This document shows positions 57,837 through 64,000 of a DNA stretch of 64,000 nucleotides, one piece after another. The DNA comes from Aerococcaceae bacterium zg-1292 (lineage in GTDB: Bacteria; Bacillota; Bacilli; Lactobacillales; Aerococcaceae). Location of the stretch: NCBI GenBank assembly GCA_016126655.1, contig CP065955.1, forward strand, positions 1,471,001-1,535,000, written 5' to 3'. The stretch's first letter is position 1. Each line of letters opens with the position of its first letter. The notes under the pieces were generated by a model that was not told the origin of the DNA, ran no database searches, and was given only the letters and a program-made list of their open reading frames with translations. The position numbers were made by a program, and so were the translations under genes.

Positions 57837-58613
57837 ATGAACGCTCATTATAAAAAATACGCCGATGTAGCAGCATTAGCCGGGCGTATCATGCTCGAAA
57901 GCCATGCTGAAAGCTACCGGGTTGAAGATACTGTCCGTCGGATTATGCAGACCAGTGGGCTTAACATTACCGAAGTCGTCTCAACAACTACTGGCTTATA
58001 TATGACGCTAGATGATACCAACCCCGAGATTACACCGATTACGCAAGTGCGCCGTATCAGTGAGCGTGGCAATCATTTACGTAAAATCTATCATGTCAAT
58101 AATGTTTCTCGACAATTAACCGCGGGTTTAATTACGATTGATGAAGCCAAGCAAAAGTTAGAATATATCGATGACTCCGAATACACTGCCTACAGTAAAG
58201 ATTTAGCCGTCATCTTAATGGTTGTCGCCTTTACCTTATTACTTGGTGGCAATTGGTTAGAAATGGTTATTTCTGTTATTGCCGGAACAATTGTCGCTTT
58301 ATCACGCATCGGTCGTGAATTAACTGAAATGAATCTCTTTATGTCTGGCATATTTGCAACAGCATTAACTGCATTTGTCATCCCTATCGTGCTATCATTT
58401 ATCCCGCAATCGCTTAACAGTGATATCATCATCATCAGTGCGCTAATGCCCTTATATCCGGGAACAGCTTTCATGAACGGTATTCGTGACACGTTAAAAG
58501 GTGATTATAATTCAGGATTAGCACGTATTGCAGACGCTCTAGTGATTGCAGTTAGTTTAGCGATTGGTGTAGCAATTGGCCTATCCTTGTCATCGGGGGT
58601 GCTTGGTACATGA
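57837..58613 (+). CDS. Threonine/serine exporter, N-terminal domain protein (ThrE family)
   Basis: A 258-residue protein. The cytoplasmic N-terminal half carries the DUF1212 signature (AGRIMLESHAESYRVEDTVRRIMQTSGL, VVSTTTGLYMTLDD). Five membrane segments follow from about residue 120, with PLYPGTAFMNGIRDTLKGDYNSGLARI. ATG at 57837 has a GAGGGAG site; the longer frame from 57786 is not preceded by one. It overlaps the next gene by 4 bp, and the two together make the split form of ThrE, which exports Thr and Ser. Confidence 0.9.
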   Translation: MNAHYKKYADVAALAGRIMLESHAESYRVEDTVRRIMQTSGLNITEVVSTTTGLYMTLDDTNPEITPITQVRRISERGNHLRKIYHVNNVSRQLTAGLITIDEAKQKLEYIDDSEYTAYSKDLAVILMVVAFTLLLGGNWLEMVISVIAGTIVALSRIGRELTEMNLFMSGIFATALTAFVIPIVLSFIPQSLNSDIIIISALMPLYPGTAFMNGIRDTLKGDYNSGLARIADALVIAVSLAIGVAIGLSLSSGVLGT

Positions 58614-59041
58614 TGAATGTCATCTTACAAGGCATTGCCGCCTACATCATTACGGTGACTGCCGCGATATTGGTAGAAGCACCCAAATCACTTATTTTTA
58701 AAACAGGTTTTTGCGGCGCTTTCGGATATATTGTCTACTATCTGATATTACCTTATTTGAATATGATTAGTGCCACCCTACTTGCCTGTATCGTTATTTC
58801 AATGACAGGACAAATATTTGCACGTTTATTTAAAGCGCCTGTGACAATTTTCTATATTCCAAGTTTTTTTACGCTAGTACCCGGTGCCGCCATTTATCGT
58901 ACCGCCTTTTATTTGATTCAAGGTGATAGCGAGAAGATGAGTTATCACTTTATACAAACCCTTTTAATCGCCGGTGCCATCGCACTCAGTGTTTTTATTG
59001 TCGATTCCTTTTTAGAAATATATCATCATTTAAAACGTTAG
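58610..59041 (+). CDS. Threonine/serine exporter, C-terminal domain protein (ThrB/DUF3815 type)
   Basis: A 143-residue protein with four membrane segments. FFTLVPGAAIYRTAFYLIQGD matches the conserved block of the ThrE C-terminal half. The ATG overlaps the previous stop (ATGATGA), so both halves are made together. A second ATG at 58613 is equally possible as the start. Confidence 0.88.
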   Translation: MMNVILQGIAAYIITVTAAILVEAPKSLIFKTGFCGAFGYIVYYLILPYLNMISATLLACIVISMTGQIFARLFKAPVTIFYIPSFFTLVPGAAIYRTAFYLIQGDSEKMSYHFIQTLLIAGAIALSVFIVDSFLEIYHHLKR

Positions 59042-59052
59042 GAGTTACATAC

Positions 59053-59298
59053 ATGTCCACCAATACGATTGATTTATCGCAAACTGTCCATCAAACTGTA
59101 CAGGAACATCCAGAGATTAAAGAATTTTTGGTTGAACTCGGTTTTAAACCACTAGCCAATCCACTAATGTTCAACACGATTGCCCGTAAGACAAGTATTA
59201 TTCAAGGTGCAAAATTGATTGGCTTATCACTAAAAGAGATTCAACAACAACTCGAATGGAATGGTTACGAAGTGATTGGAGTAGATGAAGATGACTAA
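59053..59298 (+). CDS. DUF1858 domain protein
   Basis: An 81-residue protein that matches DUF1858 across its length (TIDLSQTVHQTVQEHPEIKEFLVELGF to LKEIQQQLEWNGYEVIG). DUF1858 typically accompanies DUF438 or redox proteins, and the two are often fused or adjacent. It begins 12 bp after the exporter gene and overlaps the DUF438 gene by 14 bp. Its function is not established. Confidence 0.85.
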   Translation: MSTNTIDLSQTVHQTVQEHPEIKEFLVELGFKPLANPLMFNTIARKTSIIQGAKLIGLSLKEIQQQLEWNGYEVIGVDEDD

Positions 59299-60604
59299 AC
59301 GGATTGACGTATTAAAAAATATTTTATTAGATTTACATCATGGCGCAACACCAGAATCAGTGCAGGCGCAATTTGACGCTCATTTTACCGGCGTCAGTGC
59401 GATTGAAATATCAATGATGGAACACGAATTAATGAATAGTGATACAGGAATTACTTTTGAAGATGTAATGAAATTATGTAATGTCCACGCAAATTTATTC
59501 AAAAACGCAGTACAAGATGTTGGAGTAGACGATAGCGAGCAACCAGGACACCCTATACATACTTTCCGTATGGAAAACATGGCATTACGCTCAGCAATTT
59601 TACGTATTAAACGATTACTCGCTGCGATAGAAGCCGCTCCTGAAGCAGAAGCTGGATTACTTGCTGGACTTAAGCGTCAATATGAATTGCTCGGTCAATT
59701 TAAACGCCACTATAACCGTAAAGAGTACGTGATGTTTCCAATTATGGAACGTTACGGTCATGATGCGCCACCTAAAGTGATGTGGGGTGTCGATGACCAA
59801 ATTCGTGAATTATACGATACTGCGTATGAAACTTTATTGGCTTTTCCTGAAACGTCAATTGTCCAAGTAATAGACAGTTTTGAAGTATTCGAGCATGAAT
59901 TTTTAGAAATGATTTTTAAAGAAGAATCGATTTTGTTAATGATTTTACTCGAAACATTTTCGCAAGATGATTGGCTTAGCGTCGCAAAAGACAGTGACCA
60001 ATATGGCTACGCCATCATTAAGCCAGAAAAAGAATGGGTGCCAGAGCGTGTTGATTTTAATGCACAGTCACAAATGGTCATGGTTACTGATGATCTAGCA
60101 GAAAATGAGCAGGTGATTGAAACCGAACAAGGGACACTAACACTAAAATGGGAACCCAAGGTTAACGCTGTACAACCTATTGACTCACAGCAGCTACTCC
60201 CCTTTGGTCATGGTCATTTAAGTTTGCATCAAGTCAATTTAATATTGAATCATTTGCCGATGGAATTAACTTTTGTCAATAAAGACGATATTTTCCAATA
60301 TTATAATGACCATGTGCCATTTGAAGAGATGATTTTCAAGCGCAATCCAAGTCAAGTTGGACGCAATGTTGAATTATGCCATCCACCAAAACTCATTGAA
60401 CGGGTTAAATCAGTCATTGAACTTTTGCGGACCGGTCAACGCGACCAAGTTACTATGTGGTTCAAACGAGATGAACAATTCGTTCACGTTACCTACATGG
60501 CAGTCCGAAATGACGACGGCACCTTCGAAGGCGTCCTAGAACTCGTCCAAGATATCCAACCCTATGTTAATCTCAACAACGACACCAATAGAGAAATCAC
60601 ATAG
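59285..60604 (+). CDS. DUF438 protein with hemerythrin-like and PAS domains
   Basis: A 439-residue protein. Residues 5-90 form DUF438 (LKNILLDLHHGATPESVQAQF). Residues 95-230 carry a hemerythrin-like domain: FRMENMALRSAI, LGQFKRHYNRKEYVMFPIMERYG and FEVFEHEFLEMIFKEESIL supply His and Glu ligands. Residues 310-430 form a PAS domain (MELTFVNKDDIFQYYNDH, VGRNVELCHPPK). This suits an oxygen- or NO-responsive sensor. ATG at 59285 or 59291; both fit. Its TAG stop is shared with a repeat copy. Confidence 0.88.
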   Translation: MKMTKRIDVLKNILLDLHHGATPESVQAQFDAHFTGVSAIEISMMEHELMNSDTGITFEDVMKLCNVHANLFKNAVQDVGVDDSEQPGHPIHTFRMENMALRSAILRIKRLLAAIEAAPEAEAGLLAGLKRQYELLGQFKRHYNRKEYVMFPIMERYGHDAPPKVMWGVDDQIRELYDTAYETLLAFPETSIVQVIDSFEVFEHEFLEMIFKEESILLMILLETFSQDDWLSVAKDSDQYGYAIIKPEKEWVPERVDFNAQSQMVMVTDDLAENEQVIETEQGTLTLKWEPKVNAVQPIDSQQLLPFGHGHLSLHQVNLILNHLPMELTFVNKDDIFQYYNDHVPFEEMIFKRNPSQVGRNVELCHPPKLIERVKSVIELLRTGQRDQVTMWFKRDEQFVHVTYMAVRNDDGTFEGVLELVQDIQPYVNLNNDTNREIT

Positions 60605-60710
60605 TGTGAGCGAGGGTGGGATGCCTTGAACCACTGGAGCAAAGGTCGTAGAAGCACCGTTTTGCTTCAAGAGCTATGCGAAGTGGATGTCAAGCCAACC
60701 CGAGCGAACC
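60603..60710 (+). repeat. Dispersed intergenic repeat, copy A (full, reference)
   Basis: Order of blocks: AGTGTGAGCGAGGG, CTTGAACCACTGGAGCAAAGG, a stem GAAGCA/TGCTTC, AGAGCTATGCGAAGTGG and GATGTCAAGCCAACCCGAGC. It starts at the stop codon of the DUF438 gene. A second truncated start (AGTGTGACAAAGAGCGC) follows at about 60722. Confidence 0.85.
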
Positions 60711-60756
60711 GGCATACCCATAGTGTGACAAAGAGCGCTTACTCATATATAACAAG

Positions 60757-60793
60757 CCCCCACAACAACGATATATCACCGTTGTTGTGGGGG
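60757..60793. terminator. Bidirectional terminator between DUF438 and nanA
   Basis: CCCCCACAACAACG pairs perfectly with CGTTGTTGTGGGGG, followed by TTTTAG. It lies between convergent genes. Confidence 0.85.
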
Positions 60794-60802
60794 TTTTAGC
60801 TG

Positions 60803-61714
60803 TTAACAATATTTTGCGCGAGCGTCTTGAATCATTTGATGTGCTTTATCAATAATTGGCGTATCTGCATCCGTCACTTGTGACAACGGACCACGTACAT
60901 GGCCAATATCTAATCCTTCACGTTTTAAAATTGTTTTCATCACATCATACAAGTTACCTTGACATTGTACCATGGTGAAAATAATTTCCGTAATTTTCAT
61001 TTGAATTTCTTGTGCAAGTGCCAAATTATTATCTTTAAAGGCTGCATCGGCTGCTAAAAATAGTTCTGGCATAACACCGTATGTACCACCGATACCACCT
61101 TGGGCACCCATCGCACGACCACCGATAAATTGTTCATCTGGACCATTGAAAACTATCACATCACGATTAGCTTCAAGGCAGAAAGTTAAAATATCTTGAA
61201 CCGGCATGGATGAGTTTTTCACACCGATAACATGAGGATTTTCTAACATTTTTTTGTACAATCCAGTAGATAACGCATATCCCGTTGTTTGTGGAATATT
61301 ATAAATGATAAAATCTGTTTGTCCTGCATCAATCATCGCTGTCCAATATGCTTCAATGGATGCTTCTGGTAATCGGAAATAAATTGGTGGAATAGCAGCT
61401 AATGCATCTACACCTAGACTGGCTGCGTGTTTTGCTAATTCAACACTATCCCGCGTTGACGGTGCCGCAACGTGGGCGATAATTGTCATCTTGCCACCTA
61501 CAGCTGCAATTACATTTTCTAGCACTAATTTACGCTCTTCGACATTTTGATAAATACATTCGCCGGAAGACCCACCAACATAAAGACCTTTAACACCCAC
61601 TTCTAAATAGTGTTTTGCCAATTGTTGAATACGTTCTGGGCTAATATTGCCCTCTTCATCATAACACGCATAAAATGCTGGAATAATCCCTTGATATTTT
61701 GCCAATTTACTCAT
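60803..61714 (-). CDS. nanA: N-acetylneuraminate lyase
   Basis: A 303-residue aldolase of the DapA/NanA fold, cleaving sialic acid to N-acetylmannosamine and pyruvate. GGSSGECIYQ carries the carboxylate-binding motif, FIIYNIPQTTGY the catalytic tyrosine, and GVKNSS the Schiff-base lysine (about residue 164). ATG at 61714 follows AAAGGATT; the frame extends to 61747 without a better site. It overlaps the esterase gene by 8 bp. Neighbouring nanE makes sialic acid use the clear context. Confidence 0.92.
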   Translation of the reverse strand: MSKLAKYQGIIPAFYACYDEEGNISPERIQQLAKHYLEVGVKGLYVGGSSGECIYQNVEERKLVLENVIAAVGGKMTIIAHVAAPSTRDSVELAKHAASLGVDALAAIPPIYFRLPEASIEAYWTAMIDAGQTDFIIYNIPQTTGYALSTGLYKKMLENPHVIGVKNSSMPVQDILTFCLEANRDVIVFNGPDEQFIGGRAMGAQGGIGGTYGVMPELFLAADAAFKDNNLALAQEIQMKITEIIFTMVQCQGNLYDVMKTILKREGLDIGHVRGPLSQVTDADTPIIDKAHQMIQDARAKYC

Positions 61715-62702
61715 AATTATATAATCCTTTCGTTTTAGACACTTCAATGTCTGTTGCTACTAACCAATTAAATACCACGTCATTTACTAAGACATTTAAG
61801 CCTTCATGTGAATACTCACGTAATACATGGACCTCTTTTTCGGATTCAATGCGATTGTAAATGGCGAATTGAGTCGACGGTGGGCACACATCATCTTGTA
61901 AGCTCACATGCATTTGCACAGAAACTTTAATACGGTGTGCTAAGTTTTTTACATCAATATAGGCCAAAGTATCTAATAATTGGGCTTCAGTTTCGTGATA
62001 AGGGTCAAAGAATTTGAAATAGCGGAATAATTCATTATACGCTTCTTGCTTGTCCCCTAACTCTAACACTCGGGCATAATCTGATAAAAACGGATAAATC
62101 GTAGCGACACGTGAAATTTTTGGATTCAACGCACCCGTTACAACCGCTAAAGCTCCACCTTGAGACGCACCATATGTCATTAATGATTTTTCATCGACCC
62201 AATCCAATTGTGCAATGATATTGACTAATTGATAACAATCTAAATACACATCTTTAAAGAATAACTGGTCACGTCCTTCAATGGCACCACGAATAATCTG
62301 TCCCTTTACCGTATTCCCTTTTACTTGTAATTGGTCGATTGAACGACCAGACTGTCCACGCACATCCATGCAAACCACTGCAAAACCAGCGGCAACATAG
62401 TTTAAGCACTGCGACCAATCCGGACTGGACCCTTGATACCCATGGAAATAAAATAATACTGGTACATTATCCTGATTAGCTGGTTTTACTACTTTTGCAA
62501 ATACTTTTGCTTCATTGGTACCATCAAACCATAATTCATAACAGTGACAATTTGGAATGGCGAAGGTCTTTTCAATCAACTGATACGTTGGTATCGAATC
62601 AACTTTTGCTAATTCCTCATCCCAAAACTGATCAAAATCAGCCGGAACCTCTCTTTTTCCTCGATAACGATACATCTCGTCAAGCGTCATTGTATCGAAC
62701 AT
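61707..62702 (-). CDS. Acetyl esterase of the AXE1 / cephalosporin-C deacetylase family
   Basis: A 331-residue alpha/beta hydrolase. The nucleophile is the serine in YGASQGGALA, with Asp in LQDDVCPPST and His in YSHEGLN. FYFHGYQGSSPDWSQCLNYVAAGFAVVCMDVRGQSG forms the oxyanion region. The family removes acetyl groups from sugars. Being wedged in a sialic acid cluster and overlapping nanA, it probably deacetylates O-acetylated sialic acids (inference). No signal peptide, so it acts inside the cell. Confidence 0.88.
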   Translation of the reverse strand: MFDTMTLDEMYRYRGKREVPADFDQFWDEELAKVDSIPTYQLIEKTFAIPNCHCYELWFDGTNEAKVFAKVVKPANQDNVPVLFYFHGYQGSSPDWSQCLNYVAAGFAVVCMDVRGQSGRSIDQLQVKGNTVKGQIIRGAIEGRDQLFFKDVYLDCYQLVNIIAQLDWVDEKSLMTYGASQGGALAVVTGALNPKISRVATIYPFLSDYARVLELGDKQEAYNELFRYFKFFDPYHETEAQLLDTLAYIDVKNLAHRIKVSVQMHVSLQDDVCPPSTQFAIYNRIESEKEVHVLREYSHEGLNVLVNDVVFNWLVATDIEVSKTKGLYNYE

Positions 62703-62777
62703 TTAAACACCTCTTTTGCGTCTATAAAACTTCGCTCAATCTACTCATGCTACGGACAATAAGTATTGAGTCCTTAA

Positions 62778-63107
62778 TTATTTTGATAGTGGTCCTTCTT
62801 CATTTTGTAGCGGAAGATCATGCAATGGCTGGCGTCGCCGGATGAGCCATAATACAAAATTAAACACGGCACTAGCAGCAACAATGGGCATATAGACAAA
62901 CAACACACTCGTCAAAAATTGTTCACCGGTGAATTGTTTCAGATACAACATTACCGCTAATGCAACCACACCGAATGCATTAATAATAAGTGGCGCGGTA
63001 AAATAGCGTTTAGCTACTCGGTTAATAATCACTGTCGCCATAATCGATAATCCCATATAGAAAATACCGTAGTAAAACCATCCAATTATCAATTGTCCTA
63101 GTGACAT
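62778..63107 (-). CDS. Small membrane protein in the sialic acid cluster
   Basis: A 109-residue protein with three hydrophobic segments (about residues 8-28, 38-57 and 65-88) and a charged C-terminal tail ending NEEGPLSK. I do not recognise the family with certainty. It lies between the esterase and nanE on the same strand, spaced by 75 and 133 bp. A role linked to sialic acid uptake is only suggested by position. Confidence 0.75.
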   Translation of the reverse strand: MSLGQLIIGWFYYGIFYMGLSIMATVIINRVAKRYFTAPLIINAFGVVALAVMLYLKQFTGEQFLTSVLFVYMPIVAASAVFNFVLWLIRRRQPLHDLPLQNEEGPLSK

Positions 63108-63220
63108 CTCATGACCTCCTCATAATCTATCGTAGAGAGCTATCTCACACCCTGTTTCCACAAATGAATGATACCACACTCCTATTAAAAAACCTAGACT
63201 TTAGACAATAATAGGCTACG

Positions 63221-63235
63221 GGGCATGATGCCCCA
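63221..63235 (-). terminator. Short palindrome after nanE, weak terminator
   Basis: GGGGCATGATGCCCC is a perfect 15-base palindrome 6 bp past the nanE stop. It lacks a T-run, so termination would be leaky or absent. Confidence 0.4.
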
Positions 63236-63240
63236 TACCA

Positions 63241-63960
63241 TTAAAACATATCTTCTTCGCCTGGGATGACGGGTACGACTTCCATAAAACGTTTAGCAAT
63301 TTCTAATGGTCTTGTAATCGCACCGCCAACGACTGCCGTGTGAATACCTTTAGCAAAGGCAATTGACAACTCATCCGGTGTATGAATTTTTCCTTCAGCA
63401 ACAATTGGCTTGTCGGTTTGTTCTACCAATTGTTTCATCAACTTGAAGTTCGGACCGCTTGACTCACCTTCTGTATACGGCGTATAACCATTCATTGTTG
63501 TTCCAATTAAGTCAAACCCTAATTCAGCCGCATTCAGCCCTTCTTCTAAGTTAGAAATATCAGCCATCAATAGTTGGTCTGGATATTTTTCTTTAATCGC
63601 TTGGAAAAACTCATTAATAGTTGTACCATCACCTCGTTTGCGTAACGTCGCATCCAAAGCAATAATGTCACTACCAACTTCTACTAATGCATCAACTTCG
63701 TCCATTGTTGCGGTAATATATGAATCATAACCTTCGTAATTTTTCTTAATAATTCCAATGACCGGCACGTCAAACGCTTCTTTAATCTGCTTAATATCAG
63801 TCACACCTTGCGCACGGATAGCCACCGCACCTGCTTCTAATGCGGCTTTTGCCATTAATACCATCACACCGCCCTCTGGACGATAGAGTGGTTCACCTGG
63901 TAAGGCTTGACACGATATAATTAATCTACCTTTTAATGATTCAATTAACGGATGTACCAT
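63241..63960 (-). CDS. nanE: N-acylglucosamine-6-phosphate 2-epimerase
   Basis: A 239-residue TIM barrel that converts N-acetylmannosamine-6-phosphate to N-acetylglucosamine-6-phosphate. SCQALPGEPLY at the N-terminus, IGIIKKNYEGYDSYITAT, DATLRKRGDG, LMADISNLEEGLNA and PIVAEGKIHTPDEL are the family blocks (the Lys in IGIIKKNY and Glu in AEGKIH are catalytic candidates). Its ATG overlaps the preceding permease stop (TAATG), so the genes form one operon. Confidence 0.93.
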   Translation of the reverse strand: MVHPLIESLKGRLIISCQALPGEPLYRPEGGVMVLMAKAALEAGAVAIRAQGVTDIKQIKEAFDVPVIGIIKKNYEGYDSYITATMDEVDALVEVGSDIIALDATLRKRGDGTTINEFFQAIKEKYPDQLLMADISNLEEGLNAAELGFDLIGTTMNGYTPYTEGESSGPNFKLMKQLVEQTDKPIVAEGKIHTPDELSIAFAKGIHTAVVGGAITRPLEIAKRFMEVVPVIPGEEDMF

Positions 63961-64000
63961 TATCCTTTCACCGCCCCAACTGTAATACCTTGTGCAAAGA
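63960..64000 (-). CDS. C-terminal end of a carbohydrate ABC transporter permease
   Basis: Only 13 codons are in the window; they read FAQGITVGAVKG and stop. That ending is typical of MalG-type sugar permeases (G-x-x-x-GAVKG). It directly precedes nanE with an overlapping stop/start, so a sialic acid ABC importer upstream is likely. The rest lies beyond the right edge. Confidence 0.65.
   Translation of the reverse strand, partial: FAQGITVGAVKG

Overview
The window is low-GC chromosomal DNA from a Gram-positive bacterium, most probably Lactobacillales. The evidence is a pcrA-ligA-camS-gatCAB run, class II HMG-CoA reductase plus HMG-CoA synthase (mevalonate pathway), strong AGGAGG ribosome binding sites with several TTG/GTG starts, and lipoprotein lipoboxes. 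An Aerococcaceae/Carnobacteriaceae-like host would fit, but the genus cannot be fixed from sequence alone.

Layout. 1-3.8 kb: a minus-strand operon for 5-oxoproline (Nramp-like transporter, pxpB, pxpC, BCCP, start of biotin carboxylase). 4.3-8.9 kb: a PLD-nuclease/SF2-helicase/DUF3427 gene split by an IS1634-like element with a 6-bp target duplication, facing a NUDIX gene. 9.4-12.5 kb: a DUF4143 ATPase preceded by four 14-bp palindromes at an exact 40-bp period, then a beta-lactamase-fold serine hydrolase. 13-22.2 kb: gatB, gatA, gatC, camS, ligA, pcrA. 22.7-28.8 kb: a SNF2 helicase, a DUF4298 protein, an ABC-F protein with an apparent leader peptide, and a GNAT enzyme.

29.3-38.9 kb is a defence island. 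It is a type I restriction-modification locus read leftwards in the order hsdR, hsdS, a DUF3990 ADP-ribosyltransferase, an unknown 139-aa protein, a NADAR protein, a dead hsdS remnant and hsdM. A 517-bp inverted copy of the first HsdS recognition domain lies on the far side of hsdR, next to a tyrosine recombinase. A crossover between the two copies would flip hsdR together with the probable operon promoter.

39.0-41.9 kb holds what I read as an IStron. A group I intron core is joined to an IS607-type serine recombinase and TnpB, and the unit is inserted in a GNAT acetyltransferase gene. The missing GNAT C-terminus lies intact on the far side, and removing the element restores a 156-aa protein.

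42-64 kb is mostly housekeeping: two MATE exporters flanking a HerA-like ATPase, a YggS-type PLP protein, a LacI regulator, mvaS, mvaA, a lipoprotein with an AI-2E family permease, a lactonase, a split threonine/serine exporter, DUF1858 and DUF438 proteins, and a sialic acid cluster (nanA, an esterase, a membrane protein, nanE, the end of an ABC permease).

A dispersed intergenic repeat of about 110 bp, with a central stem that covaries between copies, occurs at least six times, twice starting exactly at a gene's stop codon.
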